Source of the DNA: Bacillus sp. ISL-37
GTDB taxonomy: Bacteria > Bacillota > Bacilli > Bacillales > Cytobacillaceae
Assembly: GCF_018613315.1 (NCBI RefSeq)
Contig: NZ_JAGGQL010000042.1
Span: 28,966-67,774 of the forward strand
DNA: 38,809 nt
Direction of reading: 5' to 3'
In this document: positions 1 through 8,801 of the stretch, one piece after another
Layout of the letters: each line of letters begins with the position of its first letter
Position numbering within the stretch: position 1 is the first letter of the stretch
Made by a program: the position numbers and the translations under genes
The notes under the pieces: model-generated
Told to the model about the DNA's origin: nothing
What the model saw: the letters and a program-made list of their open reading frames with translations, nothing else
Databases searched by the model: none

Positions 1-24
1 GAGTTTCTAGGAGGCGACACTAGA

Positions 25-100
25 CAAGCGACTTGAGGGGCTAGGCGCTGGAGCTAGATTAAGAATACTACAAGTATTTATCCAAAACCAAATAATTTTT
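25..100 (+). repeat. Dispersed intergenic repeat, copy 1 (left part missing)
   Basis: The core AAGCGACTTGAGGGGCTAGG, followed by CGCTGGAGCTAGATTAAGAA and an AT-rich tail ending in AAATAATTTTT, recurs at 14076-14165 and 22883-23047 in the same orientation. The left GCGCAAGCG portion of the other copies is not recognisable here. It lies just downstream of the brxA 3' end, so a plus-strand gene probably ends close to the left edge of the window (inference). Confidence 0.75.
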
Positions 101-112
101 ATAGCTTCCTGA

Positions 113-150
113 ACGACAAAGAAAAGGACGTCCGTAGACATCCTTTTCGA
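113..150 (-). terminator. Probable terminator of brxA
   Basis: Read on the minus strand, AAAAGGATGTC, the loop tacg, then GACGTCCTTTTC form an 11-pair stem with one T-G wobble, followed by a T-rich stretch. It lies about 80 bases beyond the brxA stop codon. There is no other obvious minus-strand gene to serve. Confidence 0.55.
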
Positions 151-226
151 ACTTTTGCTTTTTGTTATAAATATAATACACTTAAAAGTTGTCCATAGTT
201 TTCCCGTTGTTGAAACCATCAAGTGT

Positions 227-661
227 CTAGCAATGAGAATCAAAGGCGGATGTTAAGTTATCCATGATTGCTTCCATTGGCTGTCCTTCGATATCATGGC
301 GAGGAATGAAGTGAACAACTTCTTTGCCTTTCAATAAAGCCATTGAAGGTGAAGATGGCTCAAGATCTGTAAAGTACTCACGCATTTTTGCAGTCGCTTC
401 CTTGTCCTGGCCAGCAAACACAGTCACAAGATGGTCTGGTTTCTTTTCACTTCTTAATATTGCTTGAGTTGCTGACGGACGAGCAAGACCTGCAGCACAG
501 CCACAAACAGAGTTAACCACCACAAGTGTCGTTCCTTCAACATTCTCCATGAATTCCACAACTTCATCCGCAGTAAGCAATTCCTTGAAATCTGCACGTG
601 TCAATTCCTCACGCATCGGCTTTACCATTTGTCTCATATATTCTTCATATGCCATTGACAT
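227..661 (-). CDS. brxA: BrxA/BrxB family bacilliredoxin
   Basis: The 144-residue product matches the YphP/YqiW family. These cytosolic thioredoxin-fold proteins remove bacillithiol from S-bacillithiolated proteins during oxidative stress. The family CGC motif is at Cys53-Gly-Cys55, inside VVVNSVCGCAAGLARP, which is the strongest identifier. The ATG is placed by GGGAGG nine bases upstream. ilvD ends only 82 bases upstream on the same strand, so the two may be co-transcribed. This is of interest because IlvD carries an oxidant-sensitive Fe-S cluster and is a known bacilliredoxin-type client in Bacillus (family knowledge). The choice of BrxA over its paralogue BrxB rests on the MSMAYEEYMRQMV N-terminus and the ilvD neighbourhood. 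Confidence 0.93.
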   Translation of the reverse strand: MSMAYEEYMRQMVKPMREELTRADFKELLTADEVVEFMENVEGTTLVVVNSVCGCAAGLARPSATQAILRSEKKPDHLVTVFAGQDKEATAKMREYFTDLEPSSPSMALLKGKEVVHFIPRHDIEGQPMEAIMDNLTSAFDSHC

Positions 662-743
662 AAATAATTCCCTCCCAAACGATAGTTTGCAGTGTTAGCA
701 TACTATATTATTTATACCAAACGCAATAAAAGAACGTCTTACT

Positions 744-2456
744 CTAGGAGTGTACAGACTCCTGGACTGTTTTCCCTTCGAAAAAATCCGTTACAGCGCC
801 TTTGGACGAGCAGGATACAAGTCTGGCGTATTTCGCCAGTGCTCCTCTTATAGGAAGTGATGGCGGTGTCCATTTTTGTTTGCGGGCAGCTAGCTCTTCC
901 TCACTTAAGGCAACCGAGATCAGCCTCTGTTCACTATCAACCGTAATCCTATCCCCATCTTTTATCAATGCAAGTGGACCGCCTACCTGTGCTTCAGGAG
1001 CAATGTGGCCAATAACCAGTCCGTGGCTCCCCCCGGAGAATCTTCCATCTGTCAGCAATGCGACACTTTCTCCAAGGCCTTTACCAACAAGTATCGCTGA
1101 TAAGCTCAGCATTTCTGGCATTCCTGGTCCGCCTTTTGGTCCCTCATAACGGATCACCAATACATCTCCAGCGACAACTTCATCAGACATTACTGCTTTG
1201 GACGCCGACTCCTCATCATTAAAAACCTTTGCAGGACCAGTCATGGTTTTGACCTTCAAGCCAGATACTTTCGCTACGGCGCCGTCTGGTGCAAGATTTC
1301 CTTTTAAGACAACTAGTGGGCCGTCCTTTCTAAAAGGCTGATGTGCAGGTCGGATTACTTTTTGGCCAGGTTTTAAGTCCGGAAAATCCATAAGGTTCTC
1401 TTCTATTGTTTTTCCCGTAACTGTGAGGCAATTACCGTGCAGCATTCCCTCTTTTAAAAGCAGTTTCATGACTGCCGGAACCCCGCCAGCCTCAAAAAGG
1501 TCTTGCATGACATATTTACCGCTTGGCTTTAAGTCAGCGAGATGAGGTACCCTTTCCTGGATTCTGTTGAAATCTTCCAGTGTCAGGTCGACTTCAGCAG
1601 CATGGGCGATAGCCATTAAATGCAGGACGGCATTTGTGGAACCGCCAAGAGCCATAACGACTGTAATCGCATTTTCAAATGCTTCCTTCGTTAAAATCTG
1701 TCTTGGGCGAAGATCCTGCTCAAGCATCTGATAGACCACTTCTCCTGCCATATAGCAATCCTCTCGCTTTTCATCGGTTTCAGCTGGATGCGATGAACTC
1801 CCCGGCATGCTCATTCCGAGCGCCTCGATTGCGCTGGCCATTGTATTGGCTGTGTACATCCCTCCACAGGAACCGGATCCTGGGCAAGCATGACATTCAA
1901 TCTTATGAAGCTGTTCATCTCCGATTGCACCCTTATTATATTGGCCAACCCCTTCGAACGCTGATACTATGTCAATATCCTTGTCATCAAGCTTGCCAGG
2001 CTTGATTGTACCTCCATAAACAAAAACAGAAGGAAGGTCCATTCTGGCAATTGCCATCATACAGCCAGGCATATTTTTATCACAGCCGCCAATTGCGACG
2101 AACCCATCAAGGCTTTCCCCCTGGACCACTGTTTCTATTGAATCAGCGATTAAGTCGCGGCTCGGAAGTGAATAGCGCATTCCGTCTGTCCCCATCGATA
2201 TTCCATCTGATACAGTGATCGTGTTGAAAATCAGGGGCGCACCACCTGCGGCCCGAGCACCCTCTTTCGCTTTCACTGCCAGCTTATCTATATGTATATT
2301 ACAAGGCGTCACCTCACTCCAGGTACTCGCAATCCCAATCATCGGCTTTCTGAAATCATCGTCACTGAATCCAACCGCCCGAAGCATGGCCCTGTTCGGC
2401 GCCTTTCTGGCATCATCGCTGAATACATGGCTCTTGATTCTTAAATCTTTCTCCAT
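744..2456 (-). CDS. ilvD: Dihydroxy-acid dehydratase
   Basis: IlvD dehydrates 2,3-dihydroxy-3-methylbutanoate and its isoleucine-pathway homologue to the 2-keto acids that precede valine, leucine and isoleucine. The 570 residues are full length for the IlvD/Edd family. Candidate Fe-S ligands are Cys52, Cys125 ([10 protein letters not shown]) and Cys197 ([12 protein letters not shown]), with spacing typical of the family. The ATG has GGGAGGA at a good distance. The other ilv-leu genes are not nearby, so this is a detached pathway gene. The roughly 140-base leader holds no T-box motif. Control by CodY is common for this pathway, but I could not identify a convincing CodY box. Confidence 0.98.
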   Translation of the reverse strand: MEKDLRIKSHVFSDDARKAPNRAMLRAVGFSDDDFRKPMIGIASTWSEVTPCNIHIDKLAVKAKEGARAAGGAPLIFNTITVSDGISMGTDGMRYSLPSRDLIADSIETVVQGESLDGFVAIGGCDKNMPGCMMAIARMDLPSVFVYGGTIKPGKLDDKDIDIVSAFEGVGQYNKGAIGDEQLHKIECHACPGSGSCGGMYTANTMASAIEALGMSMPGSSSHPAETDEKREDCYMAGEVVYQMLEQDLRPRQILTKEAFENAITVVMALGGSTNAVLHLMAIAHAAEVDLTLEDFNRIQERVPHLADLKPSGKYVMQDLFEAGGVPAVMKLLLKEGMLHGNCLTVTGKTIEENLMDFPDLKPGQKVIRPAHQPFRKDGPLVVLKGNLAPDGAVAKVSGLKVKTMTGPAKVFNDEESASKAVMSDEVVAGDVLVIRYEGPKGGPGMPEMLSLSAILVGKGLGESVALLTDGRFSGGSHGLVIGHIAPEAQVGGPLALIKDGDRITVDSEQRLISVALSEEELAARKQKWTPPSLPIRGALAKYARLVSCSSKGAVTDFFEGKTVQESVHS

Positions 2457-2592
2457 TCAATATTCCTCCCGATTTTTTATTCACTACAATAACTCTTTTT
2501 CGGGACAAATACAATCATTATCTAAATATTTTAATTATTACAAATAAGTAAGCGGATACATTTTCAAATTACCGAGTGAACATCATTTTTTT

Positions 2593-2634
2593 TAAAAAAC
2601 ACTCTGGACGTATAACTTAAGATCCAGAGTGTCT
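2593..2634 (-). terminator. Terminator after the CvfC/YpgR-like gene
   Basis: The perfect 10-bp inverted repeat ACACTCTGGA / TCCAGAGTGT has a 14-base loop and, on the minus strand, is followed by TTTTTT. It sits just past the stop codon at 2645. Confidence 0.85.
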
Positions 2635-2644
2635 TGATAATTTT

Positions 2645-3772
2645 TTATTGTTTTCTGGCTTCCGTCATCTGTTTCCAGACAGAGCCTTTTGCTTCCTCAC
2701 CATGCTCAATACGGGCAATCGCCAGTTTCACCTGCATGCTAACTTCGAATTCAGAATCATCTTGCGCGTCTTTTAATGAAGGCAGTGCTCTTTCATCCCC
2801 AATTTCGTACAGGAACATAGCGGCCCTCCAGCGGACAAGCTTACTTGAGTCCTTAAGCGCCTCCATCATTTCATCCATTGCTTCTGAAAAACCAAGGTCA
2901 GATAAGCAGTCACCTGCTGTCCTGCGAACAGTAACCGTTTTGTCATTCAAAGCTTTGTACAGCAATGGCAGGACCTTTTTGTCCTCAATCATTCCCAAAT
3001 ATACTGTGGCCAAGCGGCGAATGGAAGCTTTCTCATCTTGTAAAGCTTTTTCAAGCACCTGCAAGTCTTCAATAGTTGGATCTTCCATTTGCTCAAGCAA
3101 CTGGTACCTTATCCGCCAATCCGGATTCTCCAAGTCGGCTTCTGTTACCCTGATTTTTTTCTTTGCTGCTTTGATCTGTGCTTCCTGACCAGGATTCTTA
3201 GCAAGCTTCACAAGCTCCTCCAGCCTCTCAGGAGGATATGCCGCTAAAAGCTCTTCCACTACATCATTTCCTACCTGATCGAAATCTCCGTAACGGACTC
3301 CGAGTTCCTTCCACCGGCGGACCATCACGACATTATCCTCCGGTGTCTGTACCTCACCTACTTTTGTCACGAATGATTCTGGCAGTCCAAACCGCTTCTC
3401 TTCAGTGCCGTCGGTAAGTTTCACCTGCATAGGAATTCCTTTATAAACTTGCACAAGAACTTTTACTTCCCCAAAATGCTCATTGATATCAGGTGCATCA
3501 TCTGGTTCTTCTGCATCTTCTCCGAACGCCTTCCTCACCTCAGGAAGGATTACTTTCCAGTCATATTTTACATTTCTTTCAACTGCAAGGAAATCAGCAA
3601 CATGGTAGACCCCTTTTACACCTTCAATATCCAGTATGTTCAACACGACTTCAGGTGCCCCGGCCGCTGAGTCCTTTTTATAATTATTGCTCTTGCCCAT
3701 AGGAAGTTCTTCATCCAGGTTGATCTTCATCGTATTCGGGCTTGGCGTTGGTTCAATTGATACAATTTTCAC
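2645..3772 (-). CDS. CvfC/YpgR-like protein: NifU-N domain plus HEAT repeats
   Basis: The 375-residue protein begins with a scaffold-like NifU/Nfu N-terminal domain (about residues 1-90: EPTPSPNTMKI and VKGVYHVADFLAVERN). It ends in five or so HEAT-type helical repeats (about 190-360, with repeating VRR/IRR-A positions). This order matches Bacillus YpgR and staphylococcal 'conserved virulence factor C'. Its biochemical role is unsettled; an Fe-S or protein-scaffold role is only suggested by the first domain. A GTG start is chosen because AAAGGGG lies seven bases upstream. The gene sits next to ilvD, as I recall it doing in B. subtilis. Its upstream region carries a 52-bp repeat array. Confidence 0.85.
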   Translation of the reverse strand: MKIVSIEPTPSPNTMKINLDEELPMGKSNNYKKDSAAGAPEVVLNILDIEGVKGVYHVADFLAVERNVKYDWKVILPEVRKAFGEDAEEPDDAPDINEHFGEVKVLVQVYKGIPMQVKLTDGTEEKRFGLPESFVTKVGEVQTPEDNVVMVRRWKELGVRYGDFDQVGNDVVEELLAAYPPERLEELVKLAKNPGQEAQIKAAKKKIRVTEADLENPDWRIRYQLLEQMEDPTIEDLQVLEKALQDEKASIRRLATVYLGMIEDKKVLPLLYKALNDKTVTVRRTAGDCLSDLGFSEAMDEMMEALKDSSKLVRWRAAMFLYEIGDERALPSLKDAQDDSEFEVSMQVKLAIARIEHGEEAKGSVWKQMTEARKQ

Positions 3773-3871
3773 ATTCCCACCCCTTTATATTTTTCAGGAA
3801 TGATGCCATTTTAACATAGTGGAGAATAGATAGCATTTCGAAGCCCTTCACACCGAAGTCGTCGTGGGTTC

Positions 3872-4017
3872 AGACAGCTTTTCCTCTTTTTCCTCTGAAC
3901 CTGTCCGAAGTTGCTCCGGCTTCTGATAGCTTTTCTGCTTTTTCCTCTGAACTTGTCCGAAGTTGCTCTGACTTCTGACAGCTTTTCTGCTTTGTCCGCT
4001 GAAATTGTCCGAAGTTG
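3872..4017. repeat. 52-bp tandem repeat array A (about 2.7 units)
   Basis: Units begin at 3876, 3928 and 3980, exactly 52 bases apart. TGTCC occurs at 3902, 3954 and 4006. AGACA, TGATA and TGACA occur at 3872, 3924 and 3976. Every step fits TGTCC, 17 bases, TGACA, 25 bases. The array fills the gap between the yfmR-like terminator and the start of the YpgR-like gene. Short ORFs across it are products of the repeat and look non-coding. Confidence 0.9.
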
Positions 4018-4039
4018 TAATGAGGTCCGTTTATAGATA

Positions 4040-4073
4040 AAAAAATAAGACCTGGGATTCCAGGTCTTATTCG
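4040..4073 (-). terminator. Terminator of the ABC-F gene, overlapping its stop codon
   Basis: AATAAGACCTGG, gatt, CCAGGTCTTATT is a perfect 12-bp stem with a four-base loop. On the minus strand it is followed by TTTTTTT. The 5' arm includes the TAA stop at 4067-4069. Confidence 0.92.
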
Positions 4074-5950
4074 TTTTCGGCGAGCTCTGATAAATAGCTC
4101 CATCTTTCAATTAGATACTCTAGCTGCTCATTCAACTCTTTCTCTTCATTCACCAGAGCCTCACCCTTTTCAAAATCACTCCCGATACTGGCCATTTCCC
4201 CCTGCACTTCCTCAAGGCGGGTTTCTGTACCAGCAATCTTATCTTCAATTTCTGCCCATTCTTTTTGCTCCTTGAAGCTCAGTTTCTTTTTCTTCGGTTT
4301 TTCTGTCTGCTCTACCTTTTCCTTCTTTGGCACTGAAGGGGCAGATTCAAGATTCGGCCGCTTTTCAAGGTACTCTGAGTAATTGCCGTAATGCAGGTCT
4401 GTCTGCCCATTGCCTTCCAGTACAAGCAGCAAATCGACAACCTTATCAAGGAAGTAACGGTCATGGGATACCGAGATAACGACACCAGGGAAGTCTTCCA
4501 GGTAATCTTCCAATACAGTTAATGTCTGTGTGTCCAAATCATTGGTTGGCTCATCCAGCAGCAGGACGTTTGGTTCTTCCATTAACAGCTTTAACAAATA
4601 GAGTCTGCGCTTTTCGCCTCCGGAAAGCTTCCTGATTGGAGTTCCATGTGCATAAGGCGGGAACAGGAATCTCTCGAGCATTTGTGCAGCTGAAATTGTC
4701 TTGCCATCAGTAGTTTGGACGATTTCTGCCGTTTCTTTCAGGTATTCAATTACCCGCTTATTTTCGTCCATATCTTCATTTTCTTGAGTATAGTAAGCTA
4801 TCTTTACGGTTTGTCCGGTGATGATTTCACCGTCATCAAGCATGATCCTGCCTGCGAGAATATTCAGCAAAGTCGATTTCCCTGTCCCATTTCGGCCGAT
4901 GATTCCCAGCCTGTCCCCAGGTTTCACAAGAAGATTGAAGTGATCCAGAATCACTTTATCTTCGTATTTTTTGGTTGCATCCTTCAGTTCAAGCACCTGT
5001 TTGCCCAGCCTGCTGCCACTCAAAGAGATGTCGAGTTTTTCAGAAGACTTCACATTTGACACTTCATCATCCAGTTTGTCAAAACGCTGGATGCGAGCCT
5101 TCTGTTTGGTTGTCCTCGCCTTAGCCCCGCGCCTGATCCACTCGAGTTCCTGTCTGAACAAATTCTTCTTCTTTTCAAGTGTTGCGGCTTCGTTCTCCTC
5201 TCGCATCGCCTTGGCTTCGAGGAAACTGGCATAGTTGCCTTTATAGCTATAAAGATTTCCACCATCAAGTTCAAAAATCCTATTCGTCACTCTGTCAAGG
5301 AAATAACGGTCATGGGTAACGAGCAGAAGTGACCCCGAATATCTGGATAGATAATCTTCAAGCCATTTTACTGTCTCATAATCAAGATGGTTCGTGGGCT
5401 CATCCAGAATCAGCAAATCTGGGGATTCAATCAAAACCTGAGCGAGTGCGACACGTTTTTTCTGGCCGCCGGATAGCTCCCCCATTTTTTTGGTGAAGTC
5501 AGAAATCCCAAGCTGCATGAGTATGGATTTGGCGGCAGTATTCGCATCCCAGCCATCAGAACTATCCATTCTCCGCTGCAAGTCATAAAATCTTTCCTGA
5601 AGTCCTGGATCATCAGGGTTTTTGCCCAATTCAGAGAGAATAATCTCATAATCTCTCATCAGCTTCAAGATTGGAGCGTCACCGCTGAAAACCTGATCAA
5701 GAACCGTTTTGTCATGTTCCATTTCAGGCTGTTGGGATAAAAATGAAATTTTATAGTCTTTCGCAAAGATAATCTCACCTGAATCAGCCTGGTCGATGCC
5801 TGCCACAATTTTAAGCAAAGAAGATTTTCCTGTTCCATTTACACCTAGTAAACCGACTCTTTCACGCTCGCCGATTGTAAAAGAAATCCCATTAAAAAGC
5901 TCTTTTTCTCCGTATGTTTTCGTCACGTTTTCAATCGTGATCATTTTCAT
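4067..5950 (-). CDS. yfmR: ABC-F family ATPase (YfmR/Uup-like)
   Basis: The 627 residues hold two ABC ATPase domains and no membrane segment, as expected for ABC-F proteins that act on ribosomes. Walker A motifs are GVNGTGKSS (residues 36-44) and GRNGTGKST (near 350). Signature motifs are LSGGQKKR and LSGGEKRR. Walker B is LLILDEPTNHLD and LLLDEPTNDLD. The charged C-terminal tail (about 540-627, rich in K and E) looks like the Uup coiled coil. Length and tail fit B. subtilis YfmR, reported to relieve stalling together with EF-P. The ATG overlaps the upstream HD gene stop as ATGA, giving translational coupling; a second ATG two codons in is possible. The choice of YfmR over other ABC-F members is moderately sure. 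Confidence 0.9.
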   Translation of the reverse strand: MKMITIENVTKTYGEKELFNGISFTIGERERVGLLGVNGTGKSSLLKIVAGIDQADSGEIIFAKDYKISFLSQQPEMEHDKTVLDQVFSGDAPILKLMRDYEIILSELGKNPDDPGLQERFYDLQRRMDSSDGWDANTAAKSILMQLGISDFTKKMGELSGGQKKRVALAQVLIESPDLLILDEPTNHLDYETVKWLEDYLSRYSGSLLLVTHDRYFLDRVTNRIFELDGGNLYSYKGNYASFLEAKAMREENEAATLEKKKNLFRQELEWIRRGAKARTTKQKARIQRFDKLDDEVSNVKSSEKLDISLSGSRLGKQVLELKDATKKYEDKVILDHFNLLVKPGDRLGIIGRNGTGKSTLLNILAGRIMLDDGEIITGQTVKIAYYTQENEDMDENKRVIEYLKETAEIVQTTDGKTISAAQMLERFLFPPYAHGTPIRKLSGGEKRRLYLLKLLMEEPNVLLLDEPTNDLDTQTLTVLEDYLEDFPGVVISVSHDRYFLDKVVDLLLVLEGNGQTDLHYGNYSEYLEKRPNLESAPSVPKKEKVEQTEKPKKKKLSFKEQKEWAEIEDKIAGTETRLEEVQGEMASIGSDFEKGEALVNEEKELNEQLEYLIERWSYLSELAENE

Positions 5951-6591
5951 GCCTTACCATTCCATTCACTGTAAAATTGATCTAGGAAAGTCTCCATGAA
6001 CTGGTGTCTTTCCTTAGCAAGTTGTCTCGCTTGCTCCGTATTCATTTTATCTTTAAGCTTCAATAGCTTCTCGTAAAAATGATTGACCGAGGAACTGTCG
6101 CCATTCCTGTATTCTTCCAGCGTCATTTTCCCCCTGACATTAAGGTCAGGCTCGTAGATCGGATGGCCCTTCTTTCCGCCGAAGGCAAACGTCCTTGCAA
6201 TCCCGATCGCACCAAGGGCATCGAGACGGTCAGCGTCCTGAACAATCTCCGCTTCGATACTATCGAGCTCAATCACCCTGCCGCCTTTATAGGAAACTGT
6301 TCCGATACAACCTTTTATCCTTGAAGAGATTTCACTATCTAATTGTATGCTTTGAAAAAATGAATCTAGTTTCATCCATCCGGCTTCTTCCGATTCATTC
6401 AATTTATCATCTGGAATGTCGTGGAGCAAGGCGGCCATTTCAATGATGAACCAGTCACCCTGCTGTTCTTTGCTCCATATCAGTCTGGCGTTCTTCCTGA
6501 CTCTGTCAATATGGTGCCAGTCATGTCCCGAAGAATCCTTGCCAAGCTCATTTTTGACAAACTCCTCAGCCATTGCTATTTTATCTCTCAT
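5947..6591 (-). CDS. HD-domain hydrolase, YpgQ-like
   Basis: This is a 214-residue HD-superfamily metal-dependent phosphohydrolase. GHDWHHIDRVRKNA supplies the first His, LLHDIPDDK the HD pair, and DADRLDALGAIGIART the last Asp. This resembles B. subtilis YpgQ, a Mn-dependent enzyme acting on nucleotides. The substrate here is inferred from family only. I chose the ATG at 6591, which has AGGTG six bases upstream. A GTG three codons earlier (6600) is open but sits too close to its possible SD. The gene overlaps the ABC-F gene by four bases, so the two form an operon. Confidence 0.88.
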   Translation of the reverse strand: MRDKIAMAEEFVKNELGKDSSGHDWHHIDRVRKNARLIWSKEQQGDWFIIEMAALLHDIPDDKLNESEEAGWMKLDSFFQSIQLDSEISSRIKGCIGTVSYKGGRVIELDSIEAEIVQDADRLDALGAIGIARTFAFGGKKGHPIYEPDLNVRGKMTLEEYRNGDSSSVNHFYEKLLKLKDKMNTEQARQLAKERHQFMETFLDQFYSEWNGKA

Positions 6592-6713
6592 ATTCTGCAC
6601 CTACTTTCCTACCGAACTCATTTTACCATATATAGTGAGGAGAGATAGCTGGATAAATATTAGGAAGCGTAAAATGCAGTCAGTACTATTACGTTTGTTT
6701 AATAACAGCCTGT

Positions 6714-6971
6714 CTATCGGACACTTTCTTCAGATTCTCCTCTCTGTTTGTCCATTAGAGACCTTCTATCGGACACTTTCTCCAGATTCTCCTCTCTGTT
6801 TGTCCATTAGAGACCTTCTATCGGACACTTTCTACAGATTCCGCTCTCTGTTTGTCCATTAGAGACCTTCTATCGGACACTTTCTCCAGATTCTGCTTTC
6901 TGTTTGTCCGTTAGAGACCTTCTATCGGACACTTTCCTAGATTCTTCTCTTTGTTTGTCCGTTAGAGGCTT
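6714..6971. repeat. 52-bp tandem repeat array B (5 units)
   Basis: Units start at 6714, 6766, 6818, 6870 and 6922. Each has GGACA, 25 bases, TGTCC, then 17 bases to the next GGACA; the last unit is two bases short. Units are 85-98% alike to the eye. The array lies between the degV terminator and the HD gene start. The rest of the 6592-7035 gap shows no gene. Confidence 0.95.
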
Positions 6972-7033
6972 ACTATCCAAACATTCTCTATAAATTACCG
7001 AAGTAAGTCGATTGGATCTTTTTTACCGGACCA

Positions 7034-7060
7034 AAAGAAAAAGTGCCAAATCGGCACTTA
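7034..7060 (-). terminator. Terminator of degV, overlapping its stop codon
   Basis: AAGTGCC, a five-base loop and GGCACTT, followed on the minus strand by TTTTTCTTTT. The stem takes in the TAA at 7058-7060. Confidence 0.88.
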
Positions 7061-7906
7061 TGCATCTGCATTATTCCAGCTAATCCCTATTGTATGTTCA
7101 CCAGCATGTACTCCGATTACAGCTCCAATAGGACAGCTGAGGAAACGGATATCCGGAAATCTTGCTTCGAGCTGGCTTTGCCATTCGTCTGCAGCCTCTT
7201 TATGCAGGCCGTAAAGAATGTACACTTCCTTAACTCCATATTTCTCGTGAGATTGGTTCAAATAATTGAATATTTTCTCGCGGGCTTTATTATCACTGCG
7301 GACCTTTTCCTTTGTATTCAAAACGCCATCTTCAATACTGATGATAGGTTTGATATTTAGCATGCTTCCGAGATAGAATTGCATGCCTGACATACGGCCG
7401 CTTCGATGCAGCTGCTCAAGGCTCCCGATCATGACATAGGTTTCATTGGATTCACGGATGATTTCCAGCTTCTCCTTGATTTCATCGACTGATGCTCCCT
7501 GGTCAGCTAATGCTATTCCTTTTTTTAATAGAGACGTCAATGGATATGTGAGAATTTTAGAATCAAAGGTAATGACAGGAATGTTAACATCTTGTTCAGC
7601 CTGTACACTTGAGGCGACAGTTCCGCTTAGTTTGGATGAAATCAGGACTGAGAATACGAGGTCATACTCTTTTTCAAGTTTCTTATAAAGTTCCATAAAG
7701 ACTCCCACAGGCGGCTGTGAGGTTTTAGGAGGTGTTTTGACCGATTTTAATCTTTTATATAGCTCTTCTGCAGTCAGATCTTTTCCATCAAGGTATTCTA
7801 CATCATCCAAAACAATGGTCATTGGTACTTGATATACATCAGGATGGTTCTTTAACTCTTCATCCAGATAGGCTGTACTATCAGTAACCCAGGCGATTTT
7901 CTTCAA
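7058..7906 (-). CDS. DegV family protein
   Basis: The 282 residues match the DegV (EDD) fold. These proteins bind a fatty acid and, in Firmicutes, present it to the FakA kinase for incorporation into phospholipid. Typical blocks are VTDSTAYLD at the N-terminus, the KTSQPPVG loop and SLEQLHRSGRMSG. A TTG start is used, with GGGGGAG five to six bases upstream. It appears monocistronic: it has its own terminator and a 215-base upstream gap in which I see nothing definite. Which fatty acid it binds cannot be told from sequence. The B. subtilis regulatory gene degV and this paralogous family share the name, so I give no symbol. Confidence 0.93.
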   Translation of the reverse strand: MKKIAWVTDSTAYLDEELKNHPDVYQVPMTIVLDDVEYLDGKDLTAEELYKRLKSVKTPPKTSQPPVGVFMELYKKLEKEYDLVFSVLISSKLSGTVASSVQAEQDVNIPVITFDSKILTYPLTSLLKKGIALADQGASVDEIKEKLEIIRESNETYVMIGSLEQLHRSGRMSGMQFYLGSMLNIKPIISIEDGVLNTKEKVRSDNKAREKIFNYLNQSHEKYGVKEVYILYGLHKEAADEWQSQLEARFPDIRFLSCPIGAVIGVHAGEHTIGISWNNADA

Positions 7907-8089
7907 ACAATCTCCCCCTATTTCACTTTTTCAGTTCTATTGAATATCGTGGTTTTTAGTTATCCGCCAATTCCCCTTTAATAAGTGACAGAAATGCTTG
8001 TACAAATCATGCGATACCTTCACCACAATTAGAACTTTTATATTATATGTTTAAATCTATCTGTTAATAGACTATTCTGAAAACAACAC

Positions 8090-8120
8090 AGAAATTCCTG
8101 CCTCGGAGACAGGAATTATT
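8090..8120 (-). terminator. Hairpin after the 176-residue gene
   Basis: AATTCCTG and CAGGAATT flank CCTCGGAGA, giving a nearly perfect 25-base palindrome a few bases past the stop at 8123. The T-run on the minus strand is poor, so termination is likely but not certain. Confidence 0.5.
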
Positions 8121-8122
8121 AT

Positions 8123-8653
8123 TCACTCAATAATTTTTTTGATTTTTTCCAGTGAAGCTATCATATAATCCACCATTTCTGATAAATCGTCAATCTGTTC
8201 TTCATACACAAGACGGTTGAAGGAAACCTGCACACGGCTTTTGATAGTTGGTTTATCTCCCAATGGGTCAAGCAAGGCGGTTTGCACTATCGCCCGATTT
8301 CTTCCCCATATTTCTTCAAGCCCTTTATTAACTTCCTTAAAAACAACCATTTCATTTTTATGATGAATTGAGAAAGAAATATTCACTTTACACCCTGCAA
8401 GCTGTTTGGCTTTCACACTTTCCAATAGCTCCGCAGAGAGGTTCTCCAATCCGGCCTCAATGGTCATCATTGCCGATAAAAGATCCGGTTCATAACCTGT
8501 TTTAGTGAATGAAATTTCATATTTACGCGACAGCTTGGCGGCATTAATCCAGTCATTGCGGTCAATCACAATAATTTCTCCGCTCAAATCCCTGTCATAT
8601 ATATCGCCTTCGATTACGACTTTAATGTTTTCATAAGCGGTCGGGTCAAACAA
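8123..8653 (-). CDS. Uncharacterised 176-residue protein
   Basis: I do not recognise this gene. It has clear coding character and an SD of AAAGGAG about ten bases before a TTG start. The protein is soluble with no signal peptide. It has mixed alpha/beta character with an acidic N-terminus (IEGDIYDRDLSGEIIVIDRNDW) and a helical C-terminus ending in KIKKIIE. Two blocks, KVNISFSIHHKNEMVVFKE and SRVQVSFNRLVYEEQ, look like related beta hairpins, hinting at an internal duplication. It lies downstream of fhs on the same strand, but a structured element with a T-run separates them. That makes an independent or attenuated transcript possible. Confidence 0.8.
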   Translation of the reverse strand: MFDPTAYENIKVVIEGDIYDRDLSGEIIVIDRNDWINAAKLSRKYEISFTKTGYEPDLLSAMMTIEAGLENLSAELLESVKAKQLAGCKVNISFSIHHKNEMVVFKEVNKGLEEIWGRNRAIVQTALLDPLGDKPTIKSRVQVSFNRLVYEEQIDDLSEMVDYMIASLEKIKKIIE

Positions 8654-8699
8654 AAGTTACCACTCCTTTCACCAGCCGTAATCATGCCTTTTTACCAAA

Positions 8700-8787
8700 T
8701 TAAAAAATGGTCAGCCCAATCTGCACAACGTCGCACCTGATAGAAAAAACAATCTCACGTCGACACTATGCCTGGCAAGACTGACCA
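8700..8787 (-). ncRNA. Candidate structured RNA / terminator between fhs and the 176-residue gene
   Basis: On the minus strand an outer stem TGGTCAG (8781-8787) / CTGACCA (8708-8714) encloses an internal loop. Inside it an 11-pair stem forms from GCATAGTGTCG (8761-8771) and CGACGTTGTGC (8723-8733), with three G-U wobbles and a 27-base apical loop. TTTTTTA follows the outer stem. The G-U pairs make it a structure only as minus-strand RNA. It could be the fhs terminator, a 3' UTR element, or an attenuating leader of the gene downstream. I cannot assign it to a named RNA family. Confidence 0.45.
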
Positions 8788-8801
8788 AGGTTTTGTATTA
8801 C

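Noticed and set aside
7-243. A 78-codon minus-strand ORF at the left edge
   Set aside because: It covers a terminator and dispersed repeat, overlaps the end of brxA, and has no recognisable protein character.
802-1149. Plus-strand ORFs inside ilvD, topB, fhs, dynA and others
   Set aside because: They mirror the opposite strand of well-identified genes, lack SDs, and have no family features.
2457-2592. T-box or leader-peptide control of ilvD
   Set aside because: The leader has no T-box motif, no terminator hairpin and no branched-chain codon run.
3811-4110. Two minus-strand ORFs of 77-99 codons over array A
   Set aside because: They are produced by the tandem repeat and lack an SD; the encoded peptides repeat every 52 bases out of frame and match nothing.
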